Source: Sambucus nigra (taxonomy: Eukaryota; Streptophyta; Magnoliopsida; Dipsacales; Adoxaceae). From it: 64,000 nt of DNA. Below the pieces are notes generated by a model that was given only the letters and a program-made list of their open reading frames with translations, was not told the origin of the DNA and made no database searches. The position numbers and the translations under genes are program-made. Location of the stretch: the NCBI GenBank assembly GCA_949130495.1, contig OX422214.1, positions 256,188,187-256,252,186 on the forward strand, given 5' to 3'. Below, one piece after another: positions 12,353-25,098 of the stretch. Position 1 is the first letter of the stretch; the number at the start of each line of letters is the position of its first letter.

Positions 12353-13878
12353 GTGACCGGGCGGAAAAAGTGTGCGCGTGTAAAGTGCATAATCATTGTG
12401 TGTTTCGCCGCCGCGATACAAAAGAACCTAAACTACAACTACACTTGACAAACAAGTACAGCGGTAAGTCGGGTATCGTAAGAAATCCACAGGGAGTGAT
12501 TGAATTTTAGATGTTAATTGTTTTAATTACTTTAGGAATAAAAGTGTAAAATAAATAAATGAAAAGGTGATGTGTGGGAGTGGTGACTAAAGAAAAGAAT
12601 AAGTTAACGCTAAATTAAAGGAAAGCGAGGATCGGGATCGCATCCTACCACACGGATTGAAACAACTACTAACTAGAGTTAAGGCTCGAAAGAAATTTAA
12701 TCGAGCATATCCAATTAAGCATAAACATCACGCAATAAGGAATTTAAGCCAAAGTTGCGAGATTAAACATTTAACGGAAAATGGTCACACGCGGATTAAA
12801 TTTGGATAATCGCTATAAACACTAACGTTGCATGACAAAGAAAGTTAAACGCATAATAATCCAACTTTAATACGTGAGGTTTCAATTAAATGCAATATTA
12901 CACGAAACCCTTACTTTCGAGGTTCAAACCCGTAAATGGCAGAACGCAATCCCGACCCTATTTATCTAAGGGCAATACATGGAAATTAACTAAATTAAAC
13001 TAATTAAACTAATTAAGCAAGAAATAAATCAAGTAAACTAATTATGAAAGCATGAAAACTATCTAGAAAGCAGGAAATGAAGAAATACAAACTATATTAA
13101 TGGTAGAGGAGATGAATAGTCAACATCCAAGCCTAAAAGTGTGTCAATCCAAGAAGAATTGGAGAAGAACCGCAAATCCCCAAAACCCTAACTAAAACTA
13201 ACCTAAAAACGTTCTCTACTGCTATATCTCTTCTTATTACAACAAAATTTGGCTTATATAGTAAGTTGGAATAAAAATAAAGAAGAAAGAAAAGAAGGCA
13301 AAATATCTGCAGAAAACAGAGCATCGATCGATCGACCCCTTTGGTCGATCGATCGACCCCTTTGGTCGATCGATCGACCTAGGCAAAACTTCGGCAATCC
13401 AGAATGGTCGATCGATCGACCAGAAGTGTTGATCGATCGATCAAGCAGGGCAGATTGCAGCAGCTCACTGCATTCCTCTTTTATTCTTCTCCCTTCTCCT
13501 CTTTTGCTTCCTTGTTTTTCCTCCACTGAAATCGCCATAACTTCTTCGTTATGAATCAGAATCGCCCACCGTTCGCGGCCACGCGAAGCTAGAGAGGAGG
13601 GCTACAACTTCCGTGAGATGTCGGGCCAGGTAACCAAGCTGTGAAAAGACTAAAATTCCCTTGCGCGTGCGATTGTGTACGGAACTTCACCGGAATGCAT
13701 CTGAACTTCATACTAAGCATCCAAATACCTACAAAAGCTCAATTAACCCCTGCAAAACATGTTAACATAGAAATCCGAGGTTGTCTGGTTAACGAGCATA
13801 AATATAGGGATTAAGATTCCCGAGGAGGATAATAACGCGTAGGTTAACGGTTGAAATACGTAATATTTGGGTCGTATC
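12353..13878 (-). repeat. 5' LTR of the LARD-like element
   Basis: Partner of 7737-9243 with scattered substitutions and a few indels. On the minus strand its first base pair is CG where the other copy has TG, so the terminus has mutated or the boundary is off by one. TATA-like box at 13251-13262. The palindrome array (13322-13446) has one 21-bp module more than the 3' LTR. The target duplication GTGTA follows at 13879-13883. Confidence 0.92.
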
Positions 13879-13883
13879 GTGTA

Positions 13884-15300
13884 TCCCTGAGCGACTAATC
13901 CAGCCTTATTACTCAAAATGGTACTATTCTCATCCATATTGTTCCTATAAACCCATTTGGTACTAATGACATTCATCTCACTAGGCCGATGGATCAACTC
14001 CCAAACATCAATCTTTCTAAATTGAAGTAACTTTTCTTGCATGGAAAAAATCTAATGCTCATCCTTGAGTGCTTCCTTTACATTCTTGGGCTTGACTAGA
14101 GATGTGTAGAAGAAGTAGATAATAATATTCTCCAACTGTGTGCGATTCATGACACCTTGGGAAGGATCATTGAGAATAGAGGGATTGTCGTGACTTTTGC
14201 GAACCCAAGGAGGTGGTTCCCCTATAGTAGAAGTAGGGTCCACAGTGGTAGCATGAGGAAGGATGGGATCATCACCAGGGGGTGCATCATCCTCACACTG
14301 GGGGCTAGGAGCAATAAATACCAGTGTCTTGTCATCTCTATTAATGATGTTTATACACTCCATAACCTTAGATCTAGCAAGATTAAACACCTTGTAAGCT
14401 CTATTCATCGATGAACATCCTAAAAATATCCCATCATCGCTCCGTGAGTAGAACTTTCCAAACTGCTCTCCATCTCTCAAAATATAGCAAGTTCCCCTAA
14501 AACTCAAAAATATGATTGATTGGGTCTCCTTCCAGTCCATAACTCATAAGGCATCTGTAGTGTGTGCGAATAAAGGTAGGCCATATTCACCATATGGCAT
14601 ACCGTGCTTACTGCCTCTGCCCAAAAATATCTCAGGACGTTCCTTCCTAGAATCATGGACTTGGACATCTCTTGAATTGTCCTATTATTCCCCTCAGCAA
14701 TCCCATTTTGTTAAGGAGTCCGAATGGTCGAAAACACGTGTTTAATTCCTACTTCATCACAATAGTTTTCCACTTTAGCTTCCTTAAACTTAGTGCCATT
14801 ATTAATTCACATCTGATTTATAATGACTCCATGTTGATTTTATAGTACACGTCACTTAATGGTCAGAAACTCACCAACATCAGATTTCTCTAAGGAATCT
14901 TGCTATAGAGTAACGAGAGAAATCATCGACCATCACTAAGATATATCTCTTACCACCTAAACTCTCTGTGCGAGTCAGACCCGTAAGATCCATGTGAAAT
15001 AACTCCAGGACATAGGTAGTGGTAATGGAATTCAACTTCTAATGGGGACTTTGGACTTATTTTCCTTGTTGGCAAGGACCACAAATCGAGGAAGTTAGCC
15101 TTCCAACTAATGGCAAGACACGAACTGGGTCTTTCTTCATAAGTCTATAAAGCTCTCTGAAGTTAACATGACCTATCCATTGATTCTAAAGGTCCATAGT
15201 GGAGATCATGGCATTGTTGCAGACAAATGAGGATTTGGTAAGGATCCCATAACAATTATAATTTGTCCTCACTCCTTGTTAAAGAACTTTTTTGGATTGA
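13884..15300 (-). pseudogene. Copia integrase and RT N-terminus
   Basis: Minus strand. The integrase core is seen around 14540-14800 as NDGTKF, ENYCDEVGIKHVFSTIRTP, QNGIAEGNN and FWAEAVSTVCHMVN, with stops. Its C-terminal region (14052-14540) has GKFYSRSDDGIFLGCSS, AYKVFN and VMECINI, matching the copia integrase tail. After a variable linker the RT begins as WELIHRPSEMNVISTKWVYRN (13884-14042) and reaches NKAGLVAQGYT, where the LARD inserted. 14800-15300 is the more decayed integrase N-terminal zinc-binding part. Integrase joins the cDNA to host DNA; this copy is inactive. Confidence 0.88.
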
Positions 15301-17606
15301 TCGAAAACACTACACTACAATCGATTAAACCTCACATCCAAATATGCATCACATAATTGGCTTATACTGATGAGGTTAGCTTTCAACCACTTGTCGTACA
15401 AAACATCCTCTAGCCTAGGAAAATCGGGTATATCTACAAAACCACATCCCAAAATGGTAGACTTACTCTCGTATCCAAACGGGACCTTATCATATTTGCA
15501 ATGCTCAAGGGTGGTGACAAATGAGATGTCACCTGCCATATGTTTGAAGCACCCGCAAAGTACCATTGATGTGCATTTTTAGCTTTAAGAGAAGCAAGGA
15601 CATCAAGGGATTTCTCGTCACCCAAATGGGTGTAACCTTTTTTTTTCCATTGTCATCGTTGACCTGAGTCAAAGTGTTAGAAATATTTTTAACCGACAAA
15701 GAAATCCGTTGAAAATCTTCCATAAGACTTTGAAAAGTCGCGACTAAGAATTCAACTTACTCTCTTAAACTATTAAAATCACCATCACATGGTGTGGGAG
15801 TAGGTGTACATCGACTTTTCCCTAACTTATAGCAATACTCCCTAAAGTGACCTCTCTTTTTGCAAAAGCTTTAAACATAAATAGATTTGGGTCTACCTTG
15901 GGTTGGTTTCTTGGGAGAAAATAACTTAGCGAGTTTGGGTCTAAGGCCATAAGGATCCACTATATATTTTTGGATTGGTGGTTATGGTGCAACATTAGAC
16001 GTGGACGCATCATCAAAACCAATATCTCTCCTATCCTTAAATTCCTTACCCAGCGCAGGACCGAGTAACTTTGAAATGTATCCTCGATAGTAACCTTGAC
16101 TTCTCAGGCACGGATTATATCCTTCTCGAGTTGGGAAACAAGGGCTTCAAGTTTCTTATGATCCTCCTCACATGCATGGAGGTGTCCCATAATACTAGAC
16201 ACTTGTAACGTCAACTTACTCTTTTCCTTCTCAAACACACTAACTCTCTCTCTCCCAAATCTTATTTCAATTGGGACTGCTCTCTCTAACCTCAATCAAA
16301 ACCTTCTCTAAATCTACGATCCTCATAGCCAAGGCTTTATTTTATTTCTTAGTCTTAAAGGTGTTGACGTACAAAGCGAAATAGGCTTTTTGGATCTCGC
16401 TCTCACCCTCACTTAAGGCATCCTCATCGTCGTTCTCTCCCATGTGACCAAACTGAACACCAAGGTCATCATGAGTTGTAGCATATTCATCGTCGTGAAT
16501 ATCACTCGAGGTACTACAATGACTAGCCATGAATGCGGTGAAATTACATCAATGCGATGATTCATCCCTGGAATCCACCAACTCGATCTCATTGTCATTA
16601 AGTGTCTCATTAAGGGTGAATTTGCCTTTCCCTTATCATTTTAAGCGTGTCGCATATTCAAAGGCTTTGTGCCCTTTCCCCTCACACTCATAACATCTTT
16701 TTTCCTCTTTCTTGGGGTAATATTTTTCTCTCTCTCTCTATCTCTTGCAAAGCTTTTCTTGCCCTTGAATTTATTATATTTCTCAAAGTTTTTCTTTTCA
16801 TAAGATGAATTTTCTTTCCTAAACTTGAGAAGTTTTTCGAAATTCCTAACAAAAAGGGCCAAATCATCTAAATCAAAGTTATATTCATTATGTGACTCAA
16901 CTTTATCTCCCTTTTCTTCTCTCCACCTATACTGGACTTTCAATGCTATTCCTTTCTCTATTGTTTTTTCATGTTTGGAAAACATGTGTATTTCATAGGT
17001 CTAAAGGTAGCCTACAAGATCTTCTAGTTTAAGAGGTCTAAGCCCAAATAAATTAAGAGCTGTGACCTTTGGAATAAAACCTTTGGGGAGAGACCTGAAA
17101 ATCTTTTTAACTACTCTAATTTCAGGTATATTTTCACCTAAGTTGAAGCTAGCATTCATAATGTCAGATAAACGAGCATAGAATTCATTAAAGCATTCAC
17201 ATTAAAGCATGGTGATAGTTTCAATTTGAGTAGTTAAAATTTTCCATTTAGACTCCTTAACCACAGTAGTTCCCTAGTGAGTAAGCTAGAGAATATCCCA
17301 AGCTTACATCAGGGGTGATGGCTCTTGAAATGGTGCTGAGGCCACGAGAGTTAAATTGACTCCACTTAAGTTCATTCTTCATCCACAATGTTGAGGGTTT
17401 AGGAGATAGAATATCTCCAACCAAATAAGTGGGCAATTCATATCCTCTTTCAACTAAAAGCCAAACTCTCTCATAGATATATTTTAGGGACGATCTCATA
17501 CGGGCTTTTCAATAAGTATAATTGGACCCGTTAAATACTGGTAACCTATTATACATATTATCCCTTTTATCCCCAAAAATACTGATCACATAGTAAATTA
17601 GTGTAA
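15301..17606 (-). pseudogene. Copia gag and protease region
   Basis: Minus strand, several frames. Protease/pre-integrase segment at 15315-15566: the catalytic triad region normally WYLDSGCS is broken (WYFAGAS in one frame, CFKHMAGD in another), followed by LEDVLYDKWLKANLISISQL. A zinc knuckle reads SFCKKRGHFREYCYKL near 15835-15880, with its first Cys lost. A second reads CYECEGKGHKAFEYA near 16650-16690, with its last Cys replaced by Tyr. Gag matrix-like text occurs at 16641-16985 (LALFVRNFEKLLK) and 17257-17499. Two knuckles fit SIRE-type gag. Many stops and frameshifts. Confidence 0.8.
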
Positions 17607-17621
17607 CCATCTTTGATACCA
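17607..17621 (-). promoter_or_regulatory. Primer-binding site, initiator-Met type
   Basis: On the minus strand TGGTATCAAAGATGG starts three bases after the LTR end. It resembles the TGGTATCAGAGC primer site used by most plant copia elements, with one difference in the core. Confidence 0.8.
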
Positions 17622-17624
17622 GTT

Positions 17625-18758
17625 TGAAGATACAACTGGATCAATGGATTGATTCGTATAATATGTTCACTCACCAAATTCAAAATTTTCCAAAATTATC
17701 TTAATTATTCAACTAAACATTCATCAATCGAAACACACGAAGGCACCAATATAAGGAAAATCCCCTTTCCAGGGTAAAACCATATCAAGCACTATAAAGA
17801 GTATATGAATACAAGTCGTCTTATAAAATAGTCTTAGTTGGACTTAGATGCTCCGTCTCACAACTCTCAATAGAAATGGTTCAGATCCAACACCATCCAC
17901 AATAGGCCGCTCCTGCCTCAGTATCCACTAATTCTTCCTTTTTTTCGTCATCAACCGTAGAGATTCAATCCCCACAATGGAAACAATATGATGTGAAGTG
18001 TAAAGTCTAGGTCTTGAAACGTATACAAATCTCTATGGGATGATTTGTAAACAAAAATAATACCGGATCAAAAATAGGTTTGGAAAAGACTTTGGAAATT
18101 GGTTCCGCGTTTTTAGGTTTTCCAAAGTTCTAAAAGCTTAAGTTTTGAAGAAGATCACAACAGATATTTATAGAAAAAGGAAAAATAAAAAAGGAAGTGG
18201 CTCGTTTGAACAAAAGTGGTGCTCGTTCGAACGAGATCACGAGTTCATTAGAAACAAAAAAAGTCTCGTTTGAATGAACGTCGAATCTCGTTCGATCGTC
18301 ACTTCTAACGAGCATTGAACGAGAAGTCTCTGTCTATCATAACATATCTCGTTAGAAGTTCACTCGAAGCATGGTTCGAATGCAATTTTGTTTTCCTTCG
18401 AACGAGGTAAATCTCGTTCAAACTACTGAACATAAATTTTTCCTTTTCCTTTTCAGCATTTAAAAAAATTCCATCGCAATAAATTTCTAAAATAAAAAAT
18501 CCTATACATAAACTCCTCTGAGCCACTAAGCCATGCTCACCCCATTGTAAAATGTGTGGAACGTGAACCCGTAGTCGAGGGACGAGTCACAATGATCAGT
18601 TTTTCTTTAAAGAATGAGGAGGCAAGCATGTTCTGAGGAATAGTGGCATGTCATATCTTAATGTCGTTACGTTGACCTCTTAATTTTATGATGGACTAAG
18701 CCAAAATAAAATAAAACATAAAATGGAGAAATGAGCACTTAAAAAATATGCTCTTACA
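17625..18758 (-). repeat. Copia 5' LTR
   Basis: 1134 bp, TG...CA ends on the minus strand (TGTAAGAGCATA to ATCTTCA). Homologous to 1125-2223 and, inverted, to 27465-28580. TATA-like box on the minus strand at 18163-18173. The TTCGAA palindrome cluster (about 18190-18425) lies directly upstream of it. Confidence 0.88.
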
Positions 18759-20039
18759 TCTAAGACCTTTAATCATGTGTGAAATTACTTATAAAGGTGA
18801 TAAATAAGTTATTATATGGATGTAAGACATATATCCTTACTGAAATGTGGATAACGTGTCTTCTATATTATATGCAAATACCAGTGTGAGTAATCGCTGG
18901 GCGTACTAGAGGGAATATCCTTTTGAGGCACAAAAGACGATGATTATGTGGGTACACTGATGTGAAAGAAGGGTTTCACCTTATTTATTTTACCCCATAA
19001 ACTATGAGCTTAAATTCCCATTATGTCTTGTAGACATGTACATGGGTTGATCCTTTCATATAGCTCTTGGGTATGGATCCATATGACTAGTGTGAAGGTA
19101 TAGGGATGATCTCTAGAAAATGCTTTGATGGTTATGGGTGTGGGACTACCTATAACTATGCCTATTATGCACGATCAATCCTCAAAGGCGGTAGAAATAG
19201 TCCTTCAATATATGAGGTCTTGCGAGTATCCCATTTATGATGTACGAGTTATGGATCGTAGTTATATGGATGTAGACATAGATATTTTCTGTACTCTTTG
19301 ATATGTTTATATACTGGAGATGTGTATAATCGTTAATAATGGAACCTTTACCTAAAGAATGATTACCGTATGTGGAGGTTGGACACCATATTCTCGGATA
19401 TATTAGCTACTTGATATGTATAACATGGTTAAAAATATGATATGTGTACTTGTATTCAATTAAGATGAATAAGATGTAATTAAGGGGTACATATGGGGTT
19501 TGGTATTAAACGCACGTGATACTTAGGGTTGTTTGGAATGGGATAAATTAAGAGAAAGTAAAATATAAGAGGAAGTTATGTAATTATGTTGTATCCCCAA
19601 ACTCATGGACATTCTTATACTTAGTAGACTTTCTATTAACGTTTTGTTGACTTTAATTTTGAGGACATATGCAGCTGATGTCGCCCCCATCTAGATTTAA
19701 CATTTTCCTCTCCATCCCTTATTGCCCAATTAAGATGTAGATGTCAAGCCTATGTGCTCACTCTCTCTACTCCACTTTATATCCAGTTGAGTTTAACATA
19801 TATAGTTGTTCACTTTTGCAGTTTGGTTTATGAGGATAAAATTGTAGTTATGTAATGGTGTTATTACTGTTAGTTATTTTGCTATCAGAGTTATGTGGGT
19901 CATCTATATATATGTTTCAGTTATTTACTTTTATGCCTTTATTTTTCCAGTCATGCTTAGAATGATATTCAATTGTTTGATTCTGGTGAGTTTGTATTCG
20001 ATCTCATCAATCTGTTATTAAATTTTATAGGGTGTCACA
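18759..20039 (+). repeat. Right part of the split host LTR
   Basis: No reading frame worth calling. It ends GGTGTCACA at 20039, the usual right end of this LTR type (compare the inverse at 4244). Together with 1-1124 it would form an LTR of at least 2.4 kb. The join is inferred. Confidence 0.35.
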
Positions 20040-23000
20040 AAGAACCTTCTAAGGTTTTTAGTGGGGATTCAAATAAGGTTTTGTAAAGAACTAAATCAAG
20101 TTTACCAAGAGAAATTAAAGGATGTCTTTTCAAGATTTCATCTCGTCAATTGAAATCAAGTTTCTATTCATCTTAAAAGTGAGTTTCTAAACTACTCCTC
20201 TCCTTTTATACACTTGTTAATTTCACCTAAACCTTAATCATAGGCTAAAAATGTGTTAGTAACCCTTAGGGTCTTGAGATCACTAATCGTATTACCTTGT
20301 TTAGGTAAAATCGGTTAGTCTTGCATGTTATCTAATAATATTTGACCCTAATCAATGTATGAAATTGGAAATTTTAACACTCGATAGTAGACTTTCATAA
20401 TAGGGTTTGAGATTTAATCTTGGATTCATGTTAATTTGAAAATATGATGAGTAATTAAGACTTACTTGAGACTTAATTAGTATTGAAAATGCATGTGCTC
20501 AGTAGGGGTGTACATCTGGCTCTATGAGTAGTACCTTTGATTATAAATAATTCATTAAATAATTCTAAGCATATTGATTTATAATTACTTATATAAATTC
20601 ATTAATGATGATTAGCCCTATGTTTATAATCTTGAAAAGTAATTAGCATCATCTCTTATTATTTTATGCTCTTAAAATTTTTAATTAAACCAAATTGTGT
20701 AAGGAATCAATTTAAGCCTTTAATTCTTCTTCTTATGTTATAGAAATGGAATAATTGAGTTGATGGATTGTAAGGAGCAAGAGTTAAACATTTGGCTTAA
20801 TCGTTTTTGTTTTGGTTTATGTTGAACAGATGCAATTGGAAATTAAAGTTGTTTGTTTAATTTTCTTAAACCTTTGTTTAATTCACACAAAAAAATCCTT
20901 GACTAATTAGAAATTTTTAAAGATTACTCTAAGTAACACCCCATTATTTTAAAGGATTAATTAATTGATAATAATTTAATTAATTGGATGGTAACTCGAA
21001 TAAATTTTAGAATGAGAGGGCCTCTCGACGGTAGATACCCAAATAAAAATTAATTCCCCTAATCCAAGAAAAAAAGGTTTACTAATTTATAACTAAAAAA
21101 TGGTTTAACAATCCAAAAGTCTAAGTGACAAAATATTTTACTATATTTTAAAATCTCAAATTTTATCTTCTTATTTAAGACAACAATTCTAAAAAAATGT
21201 GAAAAGAGTAAAGTAAGAACAAGACCGAATGTAGAAGGGAAAAACCAATAATGGGAAAAATCATTGACCAACAAGAATGAAAAATGCACTATGGTAGAGT
21301 TTTGTAACTAGAAGACGGAGAATTACAACGACACGATGCCATGACTGAATAGACAATATTTTACACTATATCCTTTATAGAGTGTGTCGATCGCTGAATT
21401 ATGTTGCACAACCTGCACCGGTTTTGGTTCGCTATAAATGCCGTAAAAATATTTTTCCAAAACTTTCTTCTTAAAATTAAAGCAACTTTGTTCCTAGACG
21501 TAGCCTTAAATCAACCAAAATGGTCCACATAGGATTTTGAGGTGATCCTAAAGATATGCATGTTGGGGTTTTTTGCAAAGATGTGGCACCTTAAATATCT
21601 GAAAGAGTTTTTTCAAGACAAGGAAGAGAAAATATTTACTCACTAATGAAAATATATTTTTGAACACAAGGTGAGTAAATATACCTCTATTAGAAGTAAT
21701 TGTCTTTAAGAACTCAAAGAAAAGGAATGAAAAAATATGTTCAAAAATGTGTGAAGTGTTTTTATCAACAATTACTTTTTAAAGCTTTCATTTTGGTTTG
21801 GAAGAGTAACAACACATAACTATATATCCCTTTTTATTTGAGATGGTTTAAAGGATCATATGCTATGTGTCACACTCTTATGGAGTCAAGCATTCATTTC
21901 AAGGTCTTAGTCACCCCAAAAGTTATATTTGACTTCTTACCGTCCTTTGGGTGGTAAAAAAATCAAGTCCTTGGTCAAATCACACAACGAATACTATCAC
22001 CGGAACCAATGTCATACAAAAATCTAGAAAGTTTGGAAGATAAGTTGTGGGGGTGATGGGAAAAATACAAGAGGAAAAAAGCATATTCAGTATATAAAAA
22101 TCCTTAACAATAAATGCTTGAGGAAAAGTATGGTCATTCTAAGACTGACAATGGTTGTCACTCAATAAAGTGATTATGTCCTGGTTGCAAGATTCACTAT
22201 TAATCTAATTGTAAGGATAATTGGGTTGATGTTCTTTGAGGACAAGAAATTGGTTTCTTATCCACTTAGAATAAATATTCACTTTTATGCCCCTCACTTC
22301 GATAGAAAGAAATATTACCCCTAAGTGATCCTTACCATCCACAAGAGTCGAATAAATTCTCTCACCACGTTAGGAAAACATGGCATGGTTCGAGATCAAA
22401 CACCAGTCCACTTACTTGTCTTAACGAACTGGTACAAATGGGTGATATAAAAGGAGTGAAAATCAATTTATCTCTACTAATTCACATAATGTGTAACGAA
22501 GAGTTCCTTAAATCTGGAGCGATTGCTGGAAGTCGAGGTGTGTGGGAGAGATTTATGAGCCATATAATATATCCTCAAAACACATACTAAGATACAAGCA
22601 CATAAATTCTATGAGATATGGAAGTGTAAACCAAGGATTCTAAATAAACACTATGAGTAGACAAATCCCCCAAAATGTAAAGAAAATATGTACACGCTAA
22701 AATATACTCGAAAGAGTCAATCTTAACTTAAGATAAGAAAAACTCATCAATCATAGAAAAAATTTCATCAAAGTCCATAAAAACTACTATCACCAACAGT
22801 ACATCCGAAAGGGAGTAAATATGAAAATCTCGAAAGGAAAACTTACTAATATGAAGATCAATCCACTATAATGAGCTACAGACATAACTTCCAAGATTCT
22901 AAGTTGGGAGGAAGGCATGTGGTTTATATGGTGAAAGTACTTTAGAAAGATAAATAGGTGAAAATGTTCTGAATCCCAATTTGGGAATTTTGAACAAACC

Positions 23001-23653
23001 TAGGTGGTTTCAATGCAGCGGGAGGATTCTCATTGGTTGCAATGATGTTGATGTGGTGAAGCTCCAGCGATAATGAAAGTGGCGACAACTTCCAATAAAA
23101 TAAAAAACGTGTGAAATAACACACAAACAAGGATATATACTTAAATGACTTCTTAGCTTCTGGAAGGTAAATTTTGATCCTGTAAATAACATTTTGATTG
23201 ATCAACACATGCAACAAAAAACCATACAACGGTTCTTGATTATGCCAAATACTCTGTAAAAATAATGGTTTAACATTAAAATGGCTAAGGTTATATTAAA
23301 TTTGTATAAAAGAAATAATGATTCAAAGACATAACGAGTGATATAATTGAATGGAATGAGCATTAACCAATAAAATCGAAGAATGAAGATTAATGTTTGA
23401 AATCACTAATGACTTTATGCAACAAAGAGAAAGCCTTATTTTTCCTTAAAAATAAATAAAATTTTCAACTATAACTTTCTTCTTTCTAAAATAACGATTT
23501 ATGCATCAAACATTTTTAGTGTCATATACTTGATGTTACTCAAATTTTTGGATAGATAAAAATCTTTGAGACATCTCTTTTGACAAAATTTAGCATCTGG
23601 CAACTTTCGCTCATTCATTACAAAAGGTGGGGAACTATTTCTAAATTTTCAAA
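20040..23653. other. AT-rich unassigned sequence
   Basis: I find no protein motif, RNA gene or repeat pair. A GTAACACCCC box at about 20935 resembles the start of gypsy-type LTRs (TGTAACACCCC) but no partner end was found. Likely old transposon debris. Confidence 0.5.
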
Positions 23654-24474
23654 GGTAGTGTGATTCCCTGCCTACTCTAATACCGATTGATCAGGCCTTT
23701 ATGAAATTAAACGAGAATCGAATATGATCTCATTTTTATCATCACTGTTGTAAGAAAATCAATTAAACTAATAACCTATTACTTCCTAATCCATTTTTAA
23801 AACTAGTGATTTCACAATTAAAAATCACCATTAAACATTCATAAAAAATAAACATCAAAATGAACGGAAGATAAATATAAACAATGTAAACTGAATAAAC
23901 CATCGGTGTCCAACAAATAAAAAAAATTAAATGTACGAAAATAATAATGACAATTGTCGCAAAATAAAAGTCCTATCCATCTATGGGAAACACACCCAAA
24001 TAAGAAATGTTGAAATATAGATCCTATCTAGATACAAAGAACTGAGGCAACTAAAGAAAATCCTACAGCATCCATAGCTAATGCACTAAATGTTTGACTC
24101 GAACAGATATCCCTGATGTACCTCGTGGTGAGAATCTAAAAGGTTTTGAAAATATTTGATACGGGTGAGAGCTAAAACATTTGACAAACAGTTACAAGTA
24201 TTTACCCACAGTAATTGTAAAGTCGTAGTGTATTATATTCATATCAACAAATAGTAGCACTCACATGAGACTATCCTCACCTTTCGTCTTCAGTACGTAC
24301 CTATTGTGCTTATTTTATTATCCTAGTTATGTTATCCGGTCTAACTAGAGTACACCACCACTGGCTTAGCCAGACCCGCTAATAATCACCAGTAGCTAAT
24401 AAGTACGACGCATACAAAGTATATCATGTTAGATGTTAGATAGCTACACACAAGATACCAATAGATAACCACAC

Positions 24475-24477
<3 letters not shown>

Positions 24478-24513
<36 letters not shown>
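24478..24513. repeat. (AT)n microsatellite
   Basis: About 18 uninterrupted AT units inside the solo LTR. Confidence 0.95.
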
Positions 24514-24514
<1 letters not shown>

Positions 24515-25016
24515 GTATATGTCACGTAGCCACACACGCTATAAGAAAGTATTCACACAAGTATATTTATCAACATAATGTTACGTATCTACACACACTT
24601 TACAAATAGATATTCACACAAGTATCTCAAACACATATACATATATAACATTCACTATATACGTATATACTGCATCCCTAGAGACGGACCTCACAGATGT
24701 ATCCCTCATATGCTATCAGGCACAAGGTACGTCACGTATCACCACTGGGCCACCAGGTCAGAATTTGACCACTGATCCCAAATCGTAAGCACAAATAACA
24801 GAGATGATCATAAACATATATCCGGGGCTCGCAGTCATACCATATTTCTCCTAACCGATATCCAAACCAATATTTATCCTCACTCATTGATAGTGGCCAT
24901 GCAACAGTATTATGACCTGGGAAAAAACCCAGCACCTACTGGTCAACTCCAGGGTGGACTTCCCACTACGCACAACCTCCAAATGATAGTATTACCGAGT
25001 AGGTATGTTCACATAA

Positions 25017-25017
<1 letters not shown>

Positions 25018-25095
<78 letters not shown>
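25018..25095. repeat. (AC)n(AT)n compound microsatellite
   Basis: About 20 AC units running directly into about 18 AT units, inside the solo LTR. Any reading frame over it is an artefact of the repeat. Confidence 0.95.

Positions 25096-25098
<3 letters not shown>

Larger units (their letters stand above)
7737..13878 (-). mobile_element. Non-autonomous LTR retrotransposon (LARD-like)
   Basis: A complete 6.1-kb element: two ~1.5-kb LTRs, a primer-binding site matching the 3' end of tRNA-Asp, a polypurine tract and a 5-bp target duplication GTGTA (7732-7736 and 13879-13883). The LTRs differ by roughly 2-3% by eye, making it the youngest insertion whose age can be judged here. The ~3.1-kb interior has no gag, protease, RT, RNase H or integrase, so it must borrow proteins from an autonomous relative. 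The tRNA-Asp-type primer site is known from Athila-like gypsy elements, which suggests the partner family but does not prove it. It carries one sizeable unknown reading frame (11351-12174). Confidence 0.9.
1125..18758 (-). mobile_element. Degenerate Ty1/copia retrotransposon, SIRE/Maximus-like
   Basis: Minus-strand element in the order LTR, primer site, gag, protease, integrase, reverse transcriptase, RNase H, long 3' noncoding part, polypurine tract, LTR. Domain order (integrase before RT) and an initiator-Met-type primer site are copia features. Two zinc knuckles, a long 3' region with repeated purine-rich tracts and about 1.1-kb LTRs suggest the SIRE/Maximus lineage. It is old: the LTRs differ at close to one base in five or six over the stretch compared by eye, and every domain has stops or frameshifts. 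Two later insertions (4244-6836 and 7737-13878) split RNase H and RT. Without them the element would be about 8.9 kb. Confidence 0.85.

Noticed and set aside
20930..23653. LTR starting at the GTAACACCCC box
   Set aside because: Only one end seen; the first base pair is not TG and no matching right end or repeat was found.
25018..25095. Thr-His then Ile-Tyr repeat protein
   Set aside because: Translation of the (AC)n(AT)n microsatellite.
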